Shown here piece by piece: positions 29,119-38,072 of a stretch of 64,000 bases of DNA (positions are counted from its first letter, which is position 1; each line of letters begins with the position of its first letter). Location of the stretch: positions 2,531,109 through 2,595,108 of the forward strand of contig JAUPFP010000012.1 of assembly GCA_036925085.1 (NCBI GenBank), in the 5' to 3' direction. The translations under genes were made by a program, and so were the position numbers. A model generated the notes under the pieces. That model was not told where the DNA came from, did no database searches, and saw only the letters and a list, made by a program, of their open reading frames with translations. The stretch is from Brachycybe producta (lineage: Eukaryota; Arthropoda; Diplopoda; Playtdesmida; Andrognathidae).

Positions 29119-30590
29119 TAACATTTCATATATATGGACACACCCCAGAAATTGATTATAACTCAAGTTACACTTGATTGATTTGCCTGAAATTTTCAAC
29201 ATAAAGAGCACATCTTATATTATAAATTTTCTGCTAGGAAGAAAAAACAGTTTTTTAAAAAAAATTAAAAACTGGAAAATGACCATTTCATAATTATAAA
29301 CGCACTAATAAACTTTTCACTTTTATTAGTTATTGTGACAAAATAACATGATGAACACAACAGTAATATTTAAATTAATAAAGGATACAACTGTCCAGGT
29401 GTTTTATAACTGAAAACATTTGTTTCTACATACTCTAAACAATATTTTAAAGCAAATTTACAGATATTCTGCCCGGAAGCAGCTAAAATGGCTCTTTTCA
29501 GTTCTACTAATGTACGTATTATAATCATGGCAATGTGTTTAATCATCACTTATGATAATTTACCAAATGTTCTCTATAGGAATTAAGTTGAGGGAACACA
29601 TCCGTCGTTCGAAAGTGGTAATATTTTGGTTTCGTAACTATTTCTTTGTTAGGTCACTGGAGCAAACTGGTGCATTTTCTTGCTGGAATACTAAGCTAAT
29701 GCTAGGGAATTGATGTTTTTATGGCAGTGCATATCCTCCCAACATTGCATGATAATCGATGTTATTTGTTTTGATTGAAATGAATCCTAAGCTATGCATT
29801 TAAAAAACTATGCTACTCATTCCAAAGATGCTAAATGTTTCCCATATCACTAGGCTGACCGACTGCCAAAATTTGATTAAAAATATTGTGTTTTTTCCTC
29901 ACGTTGGAAAGATCCAATATGAAGAAAAAAAAAAAAAACGAAGTCAAGATCATCAACATTGAATTTTTCCCCTCAGAAGTGCCCCTTGCAATGAGTAGCT
30001 TTGCCTTCATTTCAACCAAAAAATAATATGTTTATTATCAGACAACGTTATGAAAGTGTTTACTAACTGACCAAAGTCGATTCCCTAGCTTAGTATTCAA
30101 GCAAGAAAATGCACCAGTTCACTTCAGTTACCTAAGGAATGAATGTGGTTAAGAAACCAAACTATCACCACTCTCAAATGGCCGGCGTGTTCCCCCTGAA
30201 TTAAATCCCACAGAGAGGCCACGATTACACTACAGCAGTAGAGCTGAAAGTGCTATTTTAGCTGCTTGGGGCAGAATTCTTGTAAATTTGCTTATAAACA
30301 TTGTTTAAAGTATGTAGAAATCAACATTTTAATTTATAAATCATCATGGCAGTTGTATAAATTTATTATTATGTTATTTTGTTACAATAATTAATAAAAG
30401 CGAAAAGTTCATTAGTTCATTTATAATTATGAAACGGCCACTTTTCAGTTTTTAATTTTCTCAATTTTTACCTTTTTTAGAAAAAAATTTCTGCCTAGCA
30501 GAACGTTTATAACATAGGAGGAAAATGTTGAAAATTTCAGGCAAATTCATCAAGTATAGCCTGAGTTATAAACAATTTCGCATGTTATAA
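29119..30590. mobile_element. Fold-back Tc1/mariner-type element, copy 2, diverged
   Basis: The left part (CATTTCATATATATGGACACACCCCAGAA) matches the left end of copy 1. The right part holds the inverse subterminal blocks (CATTAGTTCATTTATAATTATGAAACGG, TTTCTGCCTAGCAGAA). Both arms again carry outward-facing transposase fragments (CTTGCTGGAATAC on the left; CAAGAAAATGCACCAG and TCTCAAATGGCCGGCGTGTTC on the right). The right terminus is degraded. Confidence 0.75.
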
Positions 30591-30599
30591 ACATTTACG

Positions 30600-31349
30600 T
30601 TATGTTATAATTTTATAAACATATTGTTAACGACAACATAACATTACATATAACGTTATAAACATTTACGCACTGTATAATATCTCAGATTGAGAACAAT
30701 TCGTGATATGTATTTGGAGTAAATACTTTTCTTGATCCTAGTATAAGTTTTACAAGTTTTACAAAATTTTGCTACCAATGTGAGATCAAAGGTGACCTTT
30801 ACCATAACCCACGTGGGTTAATTTATTTTTTACAAAAACGTGATGCAATAAAGCCTGATTTCCTGGCTCCCAACTTTTTATGTTCAGGGTTTTTTTTAAA
30901 TTTGATGATTTTTCACAAAAATAAGGTAAATGGAACAAAATTGAAAATTCTAATGTAGCCTACCAAAAAGCCCATCTAAAGATGTGCATACTGGTTAATT
31001 TTCACGATTCTAGAGTGTGTAGTTTCCGAGAACATTCGTGCACAAAGGGAGGGAGGGAGTTAGGGAGGGAGGGAGTTAGGGAGGGATAGAGAGTCAGCCC
31101 TTAGCAAATTATGATATTAGATAGATTGCAAATTTCTGTTTTAGTGATAATGATTGATTTTGATTTTATTTTTGCGGTTTCAATTTTTCATCGAAAAACC
31201 GCAGTCCCGAAATCCAAATCTCTATTTTTGTATTATTTTTTTTAGATATGTTACATTGTCAGCAGTTCAATATTAATTAAAACAGTAATTGGTTTGAGTT
31301 ACAGTTACTTTTGTTTGATGTTTATGGTCACTGTTTGGAAGTTTAGTTA
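30600..31349. other. Spacer with a small G-rich tandem repeat
   Basis: AT-rich except 31043-31085, where GGGAGGGAGTTA repeats three times. No gene seen. Confidence 0.5.
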
Positions 31350-31419
31350 GTTAGATTTAGGGCTGTTGAGGTGGAGTCGTTCATTTTTGGTAGGAGTCGG
31401 TATAAAGGAAACGACTCCA

Positions 31420-31655
31420 AAAAAATGACTAACCAAACATCAATATTGAGTCTTAAAGATGCAATATTGACGTACCCTGAGATTACGCAAAATGCCGCTC
31501 TAACCGCTAGGGCTTTACGACCAACTAGGGTATCTGTGGAAAGATTATTTTCTGCTCTCTCCGAATTCTAAAATCTGATTTAAGAGCATCGATGAAATCG
31601 GACATAATTGAAGCCATGCTATTTTTAAGAACCAATTTAATTTAAATTAAATTCG
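31420..31655 (+). pseudogene. hAT transposase C-terminal dimerisation domain remnant
   Basis: The frame encodes LTYPEITQNAAL, RPTRVSVERLFSALSEF, then, past a stop or frameshift, DLRASMKSDIIEAMLFLRTN. This is the YP..A...L..P.TSVxSERxFS..........L...xVEALxFL pattern of hAT elements, broken by at least one indel. Confidence 0.75.
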
Positions 31656-32669
31656 ACTATACAATGTACAAATTATTTTTGAATAAATACATATGTTTAT
31701 TTAGTTTCAATTTTTTTATTATTGTTTGTCCGACTCAGGGTCGTTTTTAGACTTTATGGCGCCCCGTGTGGGTAGTTTTGTGGCCCCCTCTCCCCTCCCC
31801 CCGAAAAAATTGAAATACACTAAAGCAATTAGAAAATATCATCATTTGCAAAGTCATAGAAAATATACAATAACTATAAAAATACATCTGAAATTTAATC
31901 TCCATCTTCAGGCTAAAAGAAAGCAAGCAACCATAAAAACTACTTTGTATCTTGTAGTGTTGTAAATTTAAAAAAAAACGTGTTCGTTTTTTTTAAACGT
32001 GTTTAAAAAAAACGGTGAAGACAAAATTAAAAAAATGTCAGGAAAAGAAAAACGCAAGAAAGAAAATTGATCAGTTTTAAGTGCGTGTCCCCAAGATTAC
32101 TGAATGATTCAGTTAGAAATGTAAATTAAAAAGTGTTCATTTTTTTTTTATAAAATCATGTTTTATTTTTTAAAAAAGCTTTGGGGAGGAAATGCAAAAA
32201 AAGCCTTTCTTTAGGTATGTTGGTGGTAAATCCTGATTCCTGATTGTTTCAGTTTTACGATAGGGAAAATACAAAGTTTACATTAGTAGTGAAATGCAAA
32301 TTAATGAATTAAGAATATAAATTATGTCAGATTCGTGAATTAAGTCATTTTAATTAATTACCTTCACTATATGATAGTAAACCTGAAAAACATTTTGTTA
32401 AATTTTATTTTAAAAAATGTTTGACACTTAATAAACTTTGATGACTTAAAAAAACATGATAGTAAAAAACACCTTCATTTTCAACACTAGTAGGGTTCGG
32501 AAATGAAAAATAAGAACAATTAATAAAACAAAAAAAAAAACAAGAAAACAGTTTAAAAAAAAACGTTTTTTTTTTATAAAAAAAAATATTAAGAAAAAAA
32601 AAAAGAAAACACGTTTTTTTACAACACTAATATCTTGACCTAATCTTGTAGATAAGTCATAATGTTGTC

Positions 32670-32697
<28 letters not shown>
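32670..32697. repeat. Poly-G run of 28 bases
   Basis: Uninterrupted G homopolymer inside the hAT element. Length may be inexact because such runs are hard to assemble. Confidence 0.9.
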
Positions 32698-32700
<3 letters not shown>

Positions 32701-33107
32701 CTCCCCTGAGGCGTAACTCTTTTTACCGTTACCCAACCTATGGCACCCGCAGTCACTTTTGACCAAGTTCGGTCAGTTTTGCCTACGGTAGGTCACAAGT
32801 GGGCCCGGGGTTGCCCATCCCCATGCCGGGTCCTAACCGACCGGGATCGGCCGACGCTTTTTCGACAGTAAGAAAGCTGACTTACTTTTTACCCCCATCA
32901 GGTATTGAATTTATAAAATTTAAAAAAGTTTCAAATTTTTTTATTTTTTTCATTTTTTGGTTGGAGTCACTCGGACTCAGTCGGAGTCGGAGTCGAATTA
33001 CAAATTTCAAATTACAGGAGTCGAAAATAATTATGTAACGACTCCACAGCCCTAGTTAGATTTGTTAAAGATATTATTATACAATTAAATTTGGACCAGT
33101 AGATACA

Positions 33108-33490
33108 ACAATGATATTTTATATACAATGTAGATTTTTTAGTCACATTGGTCATTATAAGCCAGGAACACATGTTCAACTGGTTGAAAGAAGACGAATT
33201 GTTTTTACAAGAACCAATGTTTCGGAGTTAATTTCCTCCATCATCAGGGAAAAAATAGCATTACAGCTCATAATTCAGCGAAAAGAAGTGACAATGTTGA
33301 GGCAATTTTTGCTGTTTTCCTTATTGGTTTTCACTTCTTTTTGTTCAAATGTGAGATGTAAGGCTACTTTTCCCTGATGATGGAGGAAATTAATTTCTGA
33401 AACGTTGGTTCTTATAAAAAATAGTCTTCTTTTAACCAGTTGAACATGTGTTCCTCGCTTTTATTGACCATTTTGTGATGATATAAATAT
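33108..33490. repeat. Fold-back repeat with hammerhead-like CUGAUGA/GAAA cores in both arms
   Basis: Arms of about 170 bp are inverted: ATTTTATATACAATGTAG...GGAACACATGTTCAACTGG on the left, CCAGTTGAACATGTGTTCC...ATATAAAATATCAC on the right. The right arm on the plus strand has CTGATGATGGAGGAAATTAA, followed by GAAACGTTGG (33375-33409). The left arm on the minus strand has CTGATGATGGAGGAAATTAA, then CTCCGAAACATTGG (33211-33246). Such cores occur in Penelope-like elements (family knowledge). Confidence 0.6.
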
Positions 33491-34394
33491 AATATAAAAT
33501 ATCACTGTTAGATTTGTTAGTTTCACTAACTTATTGCATAATTTAAAAAAAGTTGAATAAAAAATTATTAAAAAAAATTTCTTAAAAACTCACCGTTTTA
33601 TACAATAGATTTTAAAAAAGTTCCAAGAAGTGGAAAAAAACCAAATGTCACGACACGTTTCCTAGACAGAAATCAGAACGATAATAAGAAATGGGAAAAA
33701 AATTATTTTCTTTTTCTTGAGTAATATTTATTTGAAATCGTAAATGTTTTGTTGGAGGGTGGTTTGTTTCTTCAAGGGGCACTTTATTATTTTTGTTGTT
33801 GTTGTATTCTACTGGATATTTTCTCTGTAGATATTAATGTAAATGTCGTGTTAACCTGCTTGACTCGATAGTCACACAGTAAGAGGTCTTTCTCACAATT
33901 TTTTTCTCTGTGAAACTGCAGAAAAAAAAAACTGCATATCGTACTAGGAAAATAATTATATATTGATAGTCAATGAGTAATTGGATTTCACTTTCAATCT
34001 GTAAAAGACATATTTATTCCGGTTGATTGATTAATTTTGATTAAATTTTACAACAAATAACTATTTCTAATAATACTTTTCAAAGTTTTTTTTAAAAAAT
34101 AATTTCATTAATCTAAGAATTATTCTCAACCTGTATGGGGTCATAAAATATGAATTTGAGAATAGGATATTCTTGGAATCATGTCCAACTGCCACATGCA
34201 TATATTATACATGTACAGTATATGCATGTTGCGGTTGGAAAATGATTAAAAAAAAATCACATTGTGCTCATTGCAGCTGATATTACAAAAAATAGGCGGA
34301 GTGTAAATTGTAAGCTTTCAACAGTTGTTAACAACTGTTACAAGCTTACATCTGGTTACATTAACCATGGTCAAATTTGTAAACAATGGAGTTA
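33491..34394. other. AT-rich spacer with two small palindromes
   Basis: No gene. 34186-34240 forms an imperfect inverted repeat on TGCATATA/TATATGCA. 34310-34352 forms a near-perfect one: GTAAGCTTTCAACAGTTGTT with AACAACTGTTACAAGCTTAC. Confidence 0.5.
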
Positions 34395-34519
34395 AAGCCT
34401 CGTTTTCACGGCAAAAGTTCTTTCACGAGAGTTGCTGTCATGAAAGTTGCGGTAGTTCACTCTCATGATAGCAACTGTCTACATGACTTGAAGGAACGTG
34501 ATAGTTCTGTCATGCAGGG

Positions 34520-35313
34520 TGTGGCAACCTGGTCTGCTCCAATTTTAATTTTGTTGGATCAGACGAATTTCCCTATGGTGGTCTGCCTGACAGCTACAGT
34601 AGGCTGTTGGGACGGACGCCATTTTGGTGCCAGCAGACCTCTCACCATGAAGTCTATGGGTGAGAGGTCAGAAGTGACCTCTGTCCCCTCCAGGTGGAGT
34701 TGCCTGAAGGTTTCCTGTGGCCTAGTCAACCACAGGATCTGGGCAGTTGGTTGTAGGCTGTGAGACTGAGAAGACCTGTGGGTGGAGGTCAAGGAGACCT
34801 CCACTGGCCAGTGCCTCATCTTCTGCTTTTGTGCCTTTGGCCATTAGGCCTTGTTTGTATATATTTATGGGGGCTTGGCTGGTAAAGGAGTACCAGCCAA
34901 GTTGTGTAGATAATATCACTGCCTTGTCATCTAATTCATCGTAAGTGTATTAAAACACTTTTTAATTCATCTTACTTTGTGTACGTGTCATTTCTTGGGG
35001 AGTTACCGCGAGGGGGGTGGGTTTCTGGTATTGGGGAAACTCCACCGTCTTTTTCCGTCCTCTTTCGGCCGGAACTCGTGTCGGCTCGTGGTAGAACCGG
35101 TGTTCTACCGCGATATTCTCGGCGTGGCGGCGTGGTCTTTCGTCGTGTCCGTCGGGAGTGGCTCCGTGGAGCCGGCACAACCCAGGAGCACCGTGTGGGA
35201 GACGGCTACGGGTACGGTCCCGTCCCCGTAAGGAGCCGGTTAAGCGGTAAGTTTTACGTCCTTTTTGGGGTGAACTTACTGGGGTTATTGTGACGGTCCG
35301 GCGGGACGTTACA
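34520..35313 (+). repeat. 5' LTR of element C
   Basis: Begins TGTGGCAACC, ends GGGACGTTACA. TATATATTTA near 34857 is a possible TATA box. The second half is GC-rich and includes the start of the transcript leader. Confidence 0.92.
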
Positions 35314-35315
35314 AT

Positions 35316-35334
35316 TGGTGGAGGTGCCGGGTAC
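35316..35334 (+). promoter_or_regulatory. Primer-binding site of element C
   Basis: TGGTGGAGGTGCCGGGTAC starts two bases after the LTR. The same first 12 bases are used by A and D. Confidence 0.78.
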
Positions 35335-35340
35335 CTGTAC

Positions 35341-35830
35341 CCCGCCTCTCGCACGGTGATTTACCGTGAGTTCGACCGTTAAGTCGGTCGAATCACCGTG
35401 CGGTGAGAGTACGTCACTGGGCGCGGACTTTGGTCCGTGGGACAGCGGCGGAAACCACCGTTTCACCGTTAATTTACCGTTGTTTACCGTGGGGAACGGA
35501 CTGTGGTCCGTTGTACCGTGGTTAACGGTGGTGTACGGTATTTTACCGCAAGTACACCGTGGTGTACGGACTTTTGTCCGTTGGTCCACGGTAGAAAGTG
35601 GTAAAAGGGGTGTACCGTGAAGTACACCGTGAGAGACGGACTTTTGTCCGTTATACCGCGGTCGAAACCGGTGAAGTCGAACTCTGACCGTTCCTTACGG
35701 TCCCATCCGTTCGTAACGGTATTTTACGGACTTCTGTCCATGAGTTTACCGTTTTCGACGGTGGAAACCCGAGATCTGGTGGCTTTGTCCAGATTTTACC
35801 GTTCAGTTACGGTGAAAAATGGAGCCAGCC
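35341..35830 (+). repeat. Leader saturated with ACCGT/ACGGT words (element C)
   Basis: Nearly every 10-20 bases has ACCGT or ACGGT on the plus strand, often as facing pairs such as TTTACCGTTGTTTACCGTGG. The same words return in ORF3 at 42160-43170. It overlaps the first part of the gag frame. Confidence 0.65.
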
Positions 35831-37593
35831 CCAAAAGTACCGACGGGAGGTCGGGAACTTGGAGTAGATGCGGGTTTAGAGTTACGCGGCCGCGTAGTCG
35901 ACCGTCCCCTTGGGGGGCGGAAGGCGGTGCGCCTCTAGAGAGAGAGGAGCATAGCGGATGCGTAGACAGGGATTTCCCGGAGGACTGGGTCACGGTGCGG
36001 AAACGGCGCCGTGACGTCCGTCCGGGAGAATACCTGGTGGAAGACAGTAGTTCCGACGGTGATCTCACCGGGGAGGACGAGCAGCCACGGCCGCTTGTCC
36101 AAGTTTCCACCGTCGCCCGTCCGGTTGGACGTGGTGATCTGCCCCGTAGGGACATGGTGGAAATCCCGGATGAGACTGCACGTGAGGGCCGGGCCTTTTT
36201 GGCCGGGCTATCTGAGCAGCAACTCGTTGAGATCGCTTACGGGATAGATGTCCTTCGGTTGGAAGGACGACTGTCCCGGTCGTCGGTTGAGCCGAGGGTG
36301 GCACCTCGGTTCTCACTGTCGCCCGTGTGTGAAGGCGCACGGGGAGAGGAACCACCGGTACTTCCCCGGTTGGTCCCTCCGCGGGTAGCACCCAGGCCAT
36401 CCCCTCGGGGACTTGGCCGGGGAGCTCCTGGTGTACCCGGACAGCAGCCGAGGGTTCAGATGATGATCCCCTCGGAAGCTGAGTCGGTGTCTGACGTTTC
36501 GGGGAACCGGAGCAGGCAACCTCGCAGGGTTAGCGCCGCTGCTTGGACGCCCGCTCCAGCGGTTCCAGCGGAGGTTCAGGCGTTCGGGTTCTTTAACCTG
36601 GTCCACTCGTTTGCTCGTTACGACGGCAGGGAGGACTTGACGCCTTTTCTCCGCAAGTTCGAAGCGAAAGCCCGAGCTCAGCGCTGGACGGACGAGTCCC
36701 GATGCAGTTTCTTTATGTTTCTGCTGGACGGTCCGGCGGAAGAGTACTACGCCACGTTGGTGGAAACTCTTCCAGACCTGACCTGGACTGAGCTGAAGGA
36801 CGCTATGCGTAGCCGCTTCAGCACAAGCAACCAGGCTCGCCTCTGTTTCGGGGAATTCGAATCCATGAAACAGGGGGCTACCGAGTCTGTTCAGGCATTC
36901 TACTGGCGGTTCTTGGAACTGTCCGACCGAGTGTCTCCGGGCGAAGACGAGAGCTGTCGGCTCATTCGCTTCAAACGGAAACTCCAGACGGCAATCACTG
37001 ATCAGTTGATCGGTTGCAAGGCCGGTAAGGTGGAGGCATATGCCAGAAAGGCACGGCTGGTAGAGGCCGATTTGCTTCTGGTAGGTAAATTACCTACCCG
37101 TACAAGAGGGGTTCCTCAGGACCGGGCTAATGCTCCGTCCTCCGGAACCACGGCTAGCTCTGGGAGCGCTGCCAAGGCGTCATCTTCGAGCCAAACGGGT
37201 GCGAAGGCTGCTGCACCGTCCAAGTCGGACAAAGCAGGAGCCAAGACCGGAGGCAAGAAGAAGAAGCAGGCAGGCTCTGGCGGAGGTCAGCCGGCGGCAA
37301 CGCCTCGAAGTGCGGACCATACGGGAGATTCACTCCGGCGACTAGGTCCTTGTTTCGGGTGTAACCAGATGGGTCACCTGAGGAAGGATTGTCCGAAGGC
37401 TGCGGCCAAAGGGCAAGTTGCTAGAGTGGTGCCTGACGAAAGTCAGAGCCTCCAGGCAACCACTGGTGTTGCACCAGTTTGGCTGGAGGGTCGGAAGTAC
37501 CTGGCCACCGTTCACGATGGCCAGTTCTACTATCGACTCGTGGAGGACGAGGAGAGATCCTCGTTAAACCGCCGCCGGTCGCCACGGAACTGA
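35740..37593 (+). CDS. gag: Gag polyprotein of element C
   Basis: The frame is open from 35617 (GTG); the first ATG is 35740, giving 617 codons. After a disordered N-terminus rich in Arg, Pro and Gly comes the capsid domain (about 36585-37080): FNLVHSFARYDGREDL, FLRKFEAKARAQRW, FMFLLDGPAEEYY, VQAFYWRFLELSDRV. A Lys-rich linker leads to the zinc knuckle CFGCNQMGHLRKDC at 37351-37392. The tail WLEGRKYLATVHDGQFYYRL resembles the gag tails of A, B and D. It ends at TGA 37591-37593, inside the frameshift hairpin. Confidence 0.88.
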   Translation: MSLPFSTVETRDLVALSRFYRSVTVKNGASPKSTDGRSGTWSRCGFRVTRPRSRPSPWGAEGGAPLEREEHSGCVDRDFPEDWVTVRKRRRDVRPGEYLVEDSSSDGDLTGEDEQPRPLVQVSTVARPVGRGDLPRRDMVEIPDETAREGRAFLAGLSEQQLVEIAYGIDVLRLEGRLSRSSVEPRVAPRFSLSPVCEGARGEEPPVLPRLVPPRVAPRPSPRGLGRGAPGVPGQQPRVQMMIPSEAESVSDVSGNRSRQPRRVSAAAWTPAPAVPAEVQAFGFFNLVHSFARYDGREDLTPFLRKFEAKARAQRWTDESRCSFFMFLLDGPAEEYYATLVETLPDLTWTELKDAMRSRFSTSNQARLCFGEFESMKQGATESVQAFYWRFLELSDRVSPGEDESCRLIRFKRKLQTAITDQLIGCKAGKVEAYARKARLVEADLLLVGKLPTRTRGVPQDRANAPSSGTTASSGSAAKASSSSQTGAKAAAPSKSDKAGAKTGGKKKKQAGSGGGQPAATPRSADHTGDSLRRLGPCFGCNQMGHLRKDCPKAAAKGQVARVVPDESQSLQATTGVAPVWLEGRKYLATVHDGQFYYRLVEDEERSSLNRRRSPRN

Positions 37594-37608
37594 GTGGTGT
37601 GCGACCGG
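37563..37608 (+). promoter_or_regulatory. Candidate -1 frameshift signal at gag end, element C
   Basis: The heptamer G UUA AAC (37563-37569) is in phase with gag codons UUA AAC. Five bases later a perfect 8-bp GC-rich stem forms: CCGGTCGC (37575-37582) with GCGACCGG (37601-37608). The gag stop lies in its loop. Slipping back one base reads VKPPPVATELSG and continues into the pol frame, which has no ATG of its own there. Confidence 0.78.
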
Positions 37609-38072
37609 TAAAGCTTCAAAGCTCAGGTGTCTGTCACGGCCAGAACTCTGAACGAGGGACGTACCTCCGGGCGGTCTCCAAATATGTGGATGTCCTGCGG
37701 AAGGCAGGGGTGCCTCTGGCGAGGTCTGCGGACCCGGAAATTACCCAGTGGGTATTTCCATCGCCATGCTCCACATTGGAGGCCGTGTGCAGCCAGCTGG
37801 ATCGCTGGTTTGCCCCCTCACCCTACATGCCTAGTGGTGAGGTGCTGGATCGTGCGCTCATCGAGCAGGCGGGAGGAGTTGGTGCGCCCATACCTCCTGT
37901 TGTGCCTGGGGAGTCTCTGGTTTGTGAGACTGGTCCCCAGTCTTCTGCACGTCTGGGATTACCATCCGGTGTGGACGGTAAGGTGGACGGGAGGCAGCAG
38001 ATCGATGGTGGGAGCCCGCGGGTTCCCATCCCTGAGCTTCAGAGCCGGGCCTACGACGTAGGTTGACCGAGG
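37566..38072 (+). CDS. Pre-protease segment of the pol frame (element C), ending at an in-frame TGA
   Basis: The frame entered by the -1 shift runs from AAA at 37566 to TGA at 38064-38066, then continues without interruption in the same frame into protease. It contains YVDVLRKAGVPLAR and LDRWFAPSPYMPSGEVLDRA. The single TGA (context GGT TGA CCG) may be a mutation in this copy or a read-through codon. Without read-through the enzymes could not be made as one Gag-Pol protein. Confidence 0.6.

Larger units (their letters stand above)
31358..33054 (+). mobile_element. hAT-type element with perfect 8-bp target duplication and transposase remnant
   Basis: Ends TAGGGCTGTTGAGGTGGAGTCG and CGACTCCACAGCCCTA, flanked by GTTAGATT at 31350-31357 and 33055-33062. 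It contains a degraded dimerisation-domain end, long A/T runs, a 28-base poly-G run at 32670-32697, and repeated GGAGTCG words at both ends. 1697 bp; most of the enzyme is gone. Confidence 0.85.
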
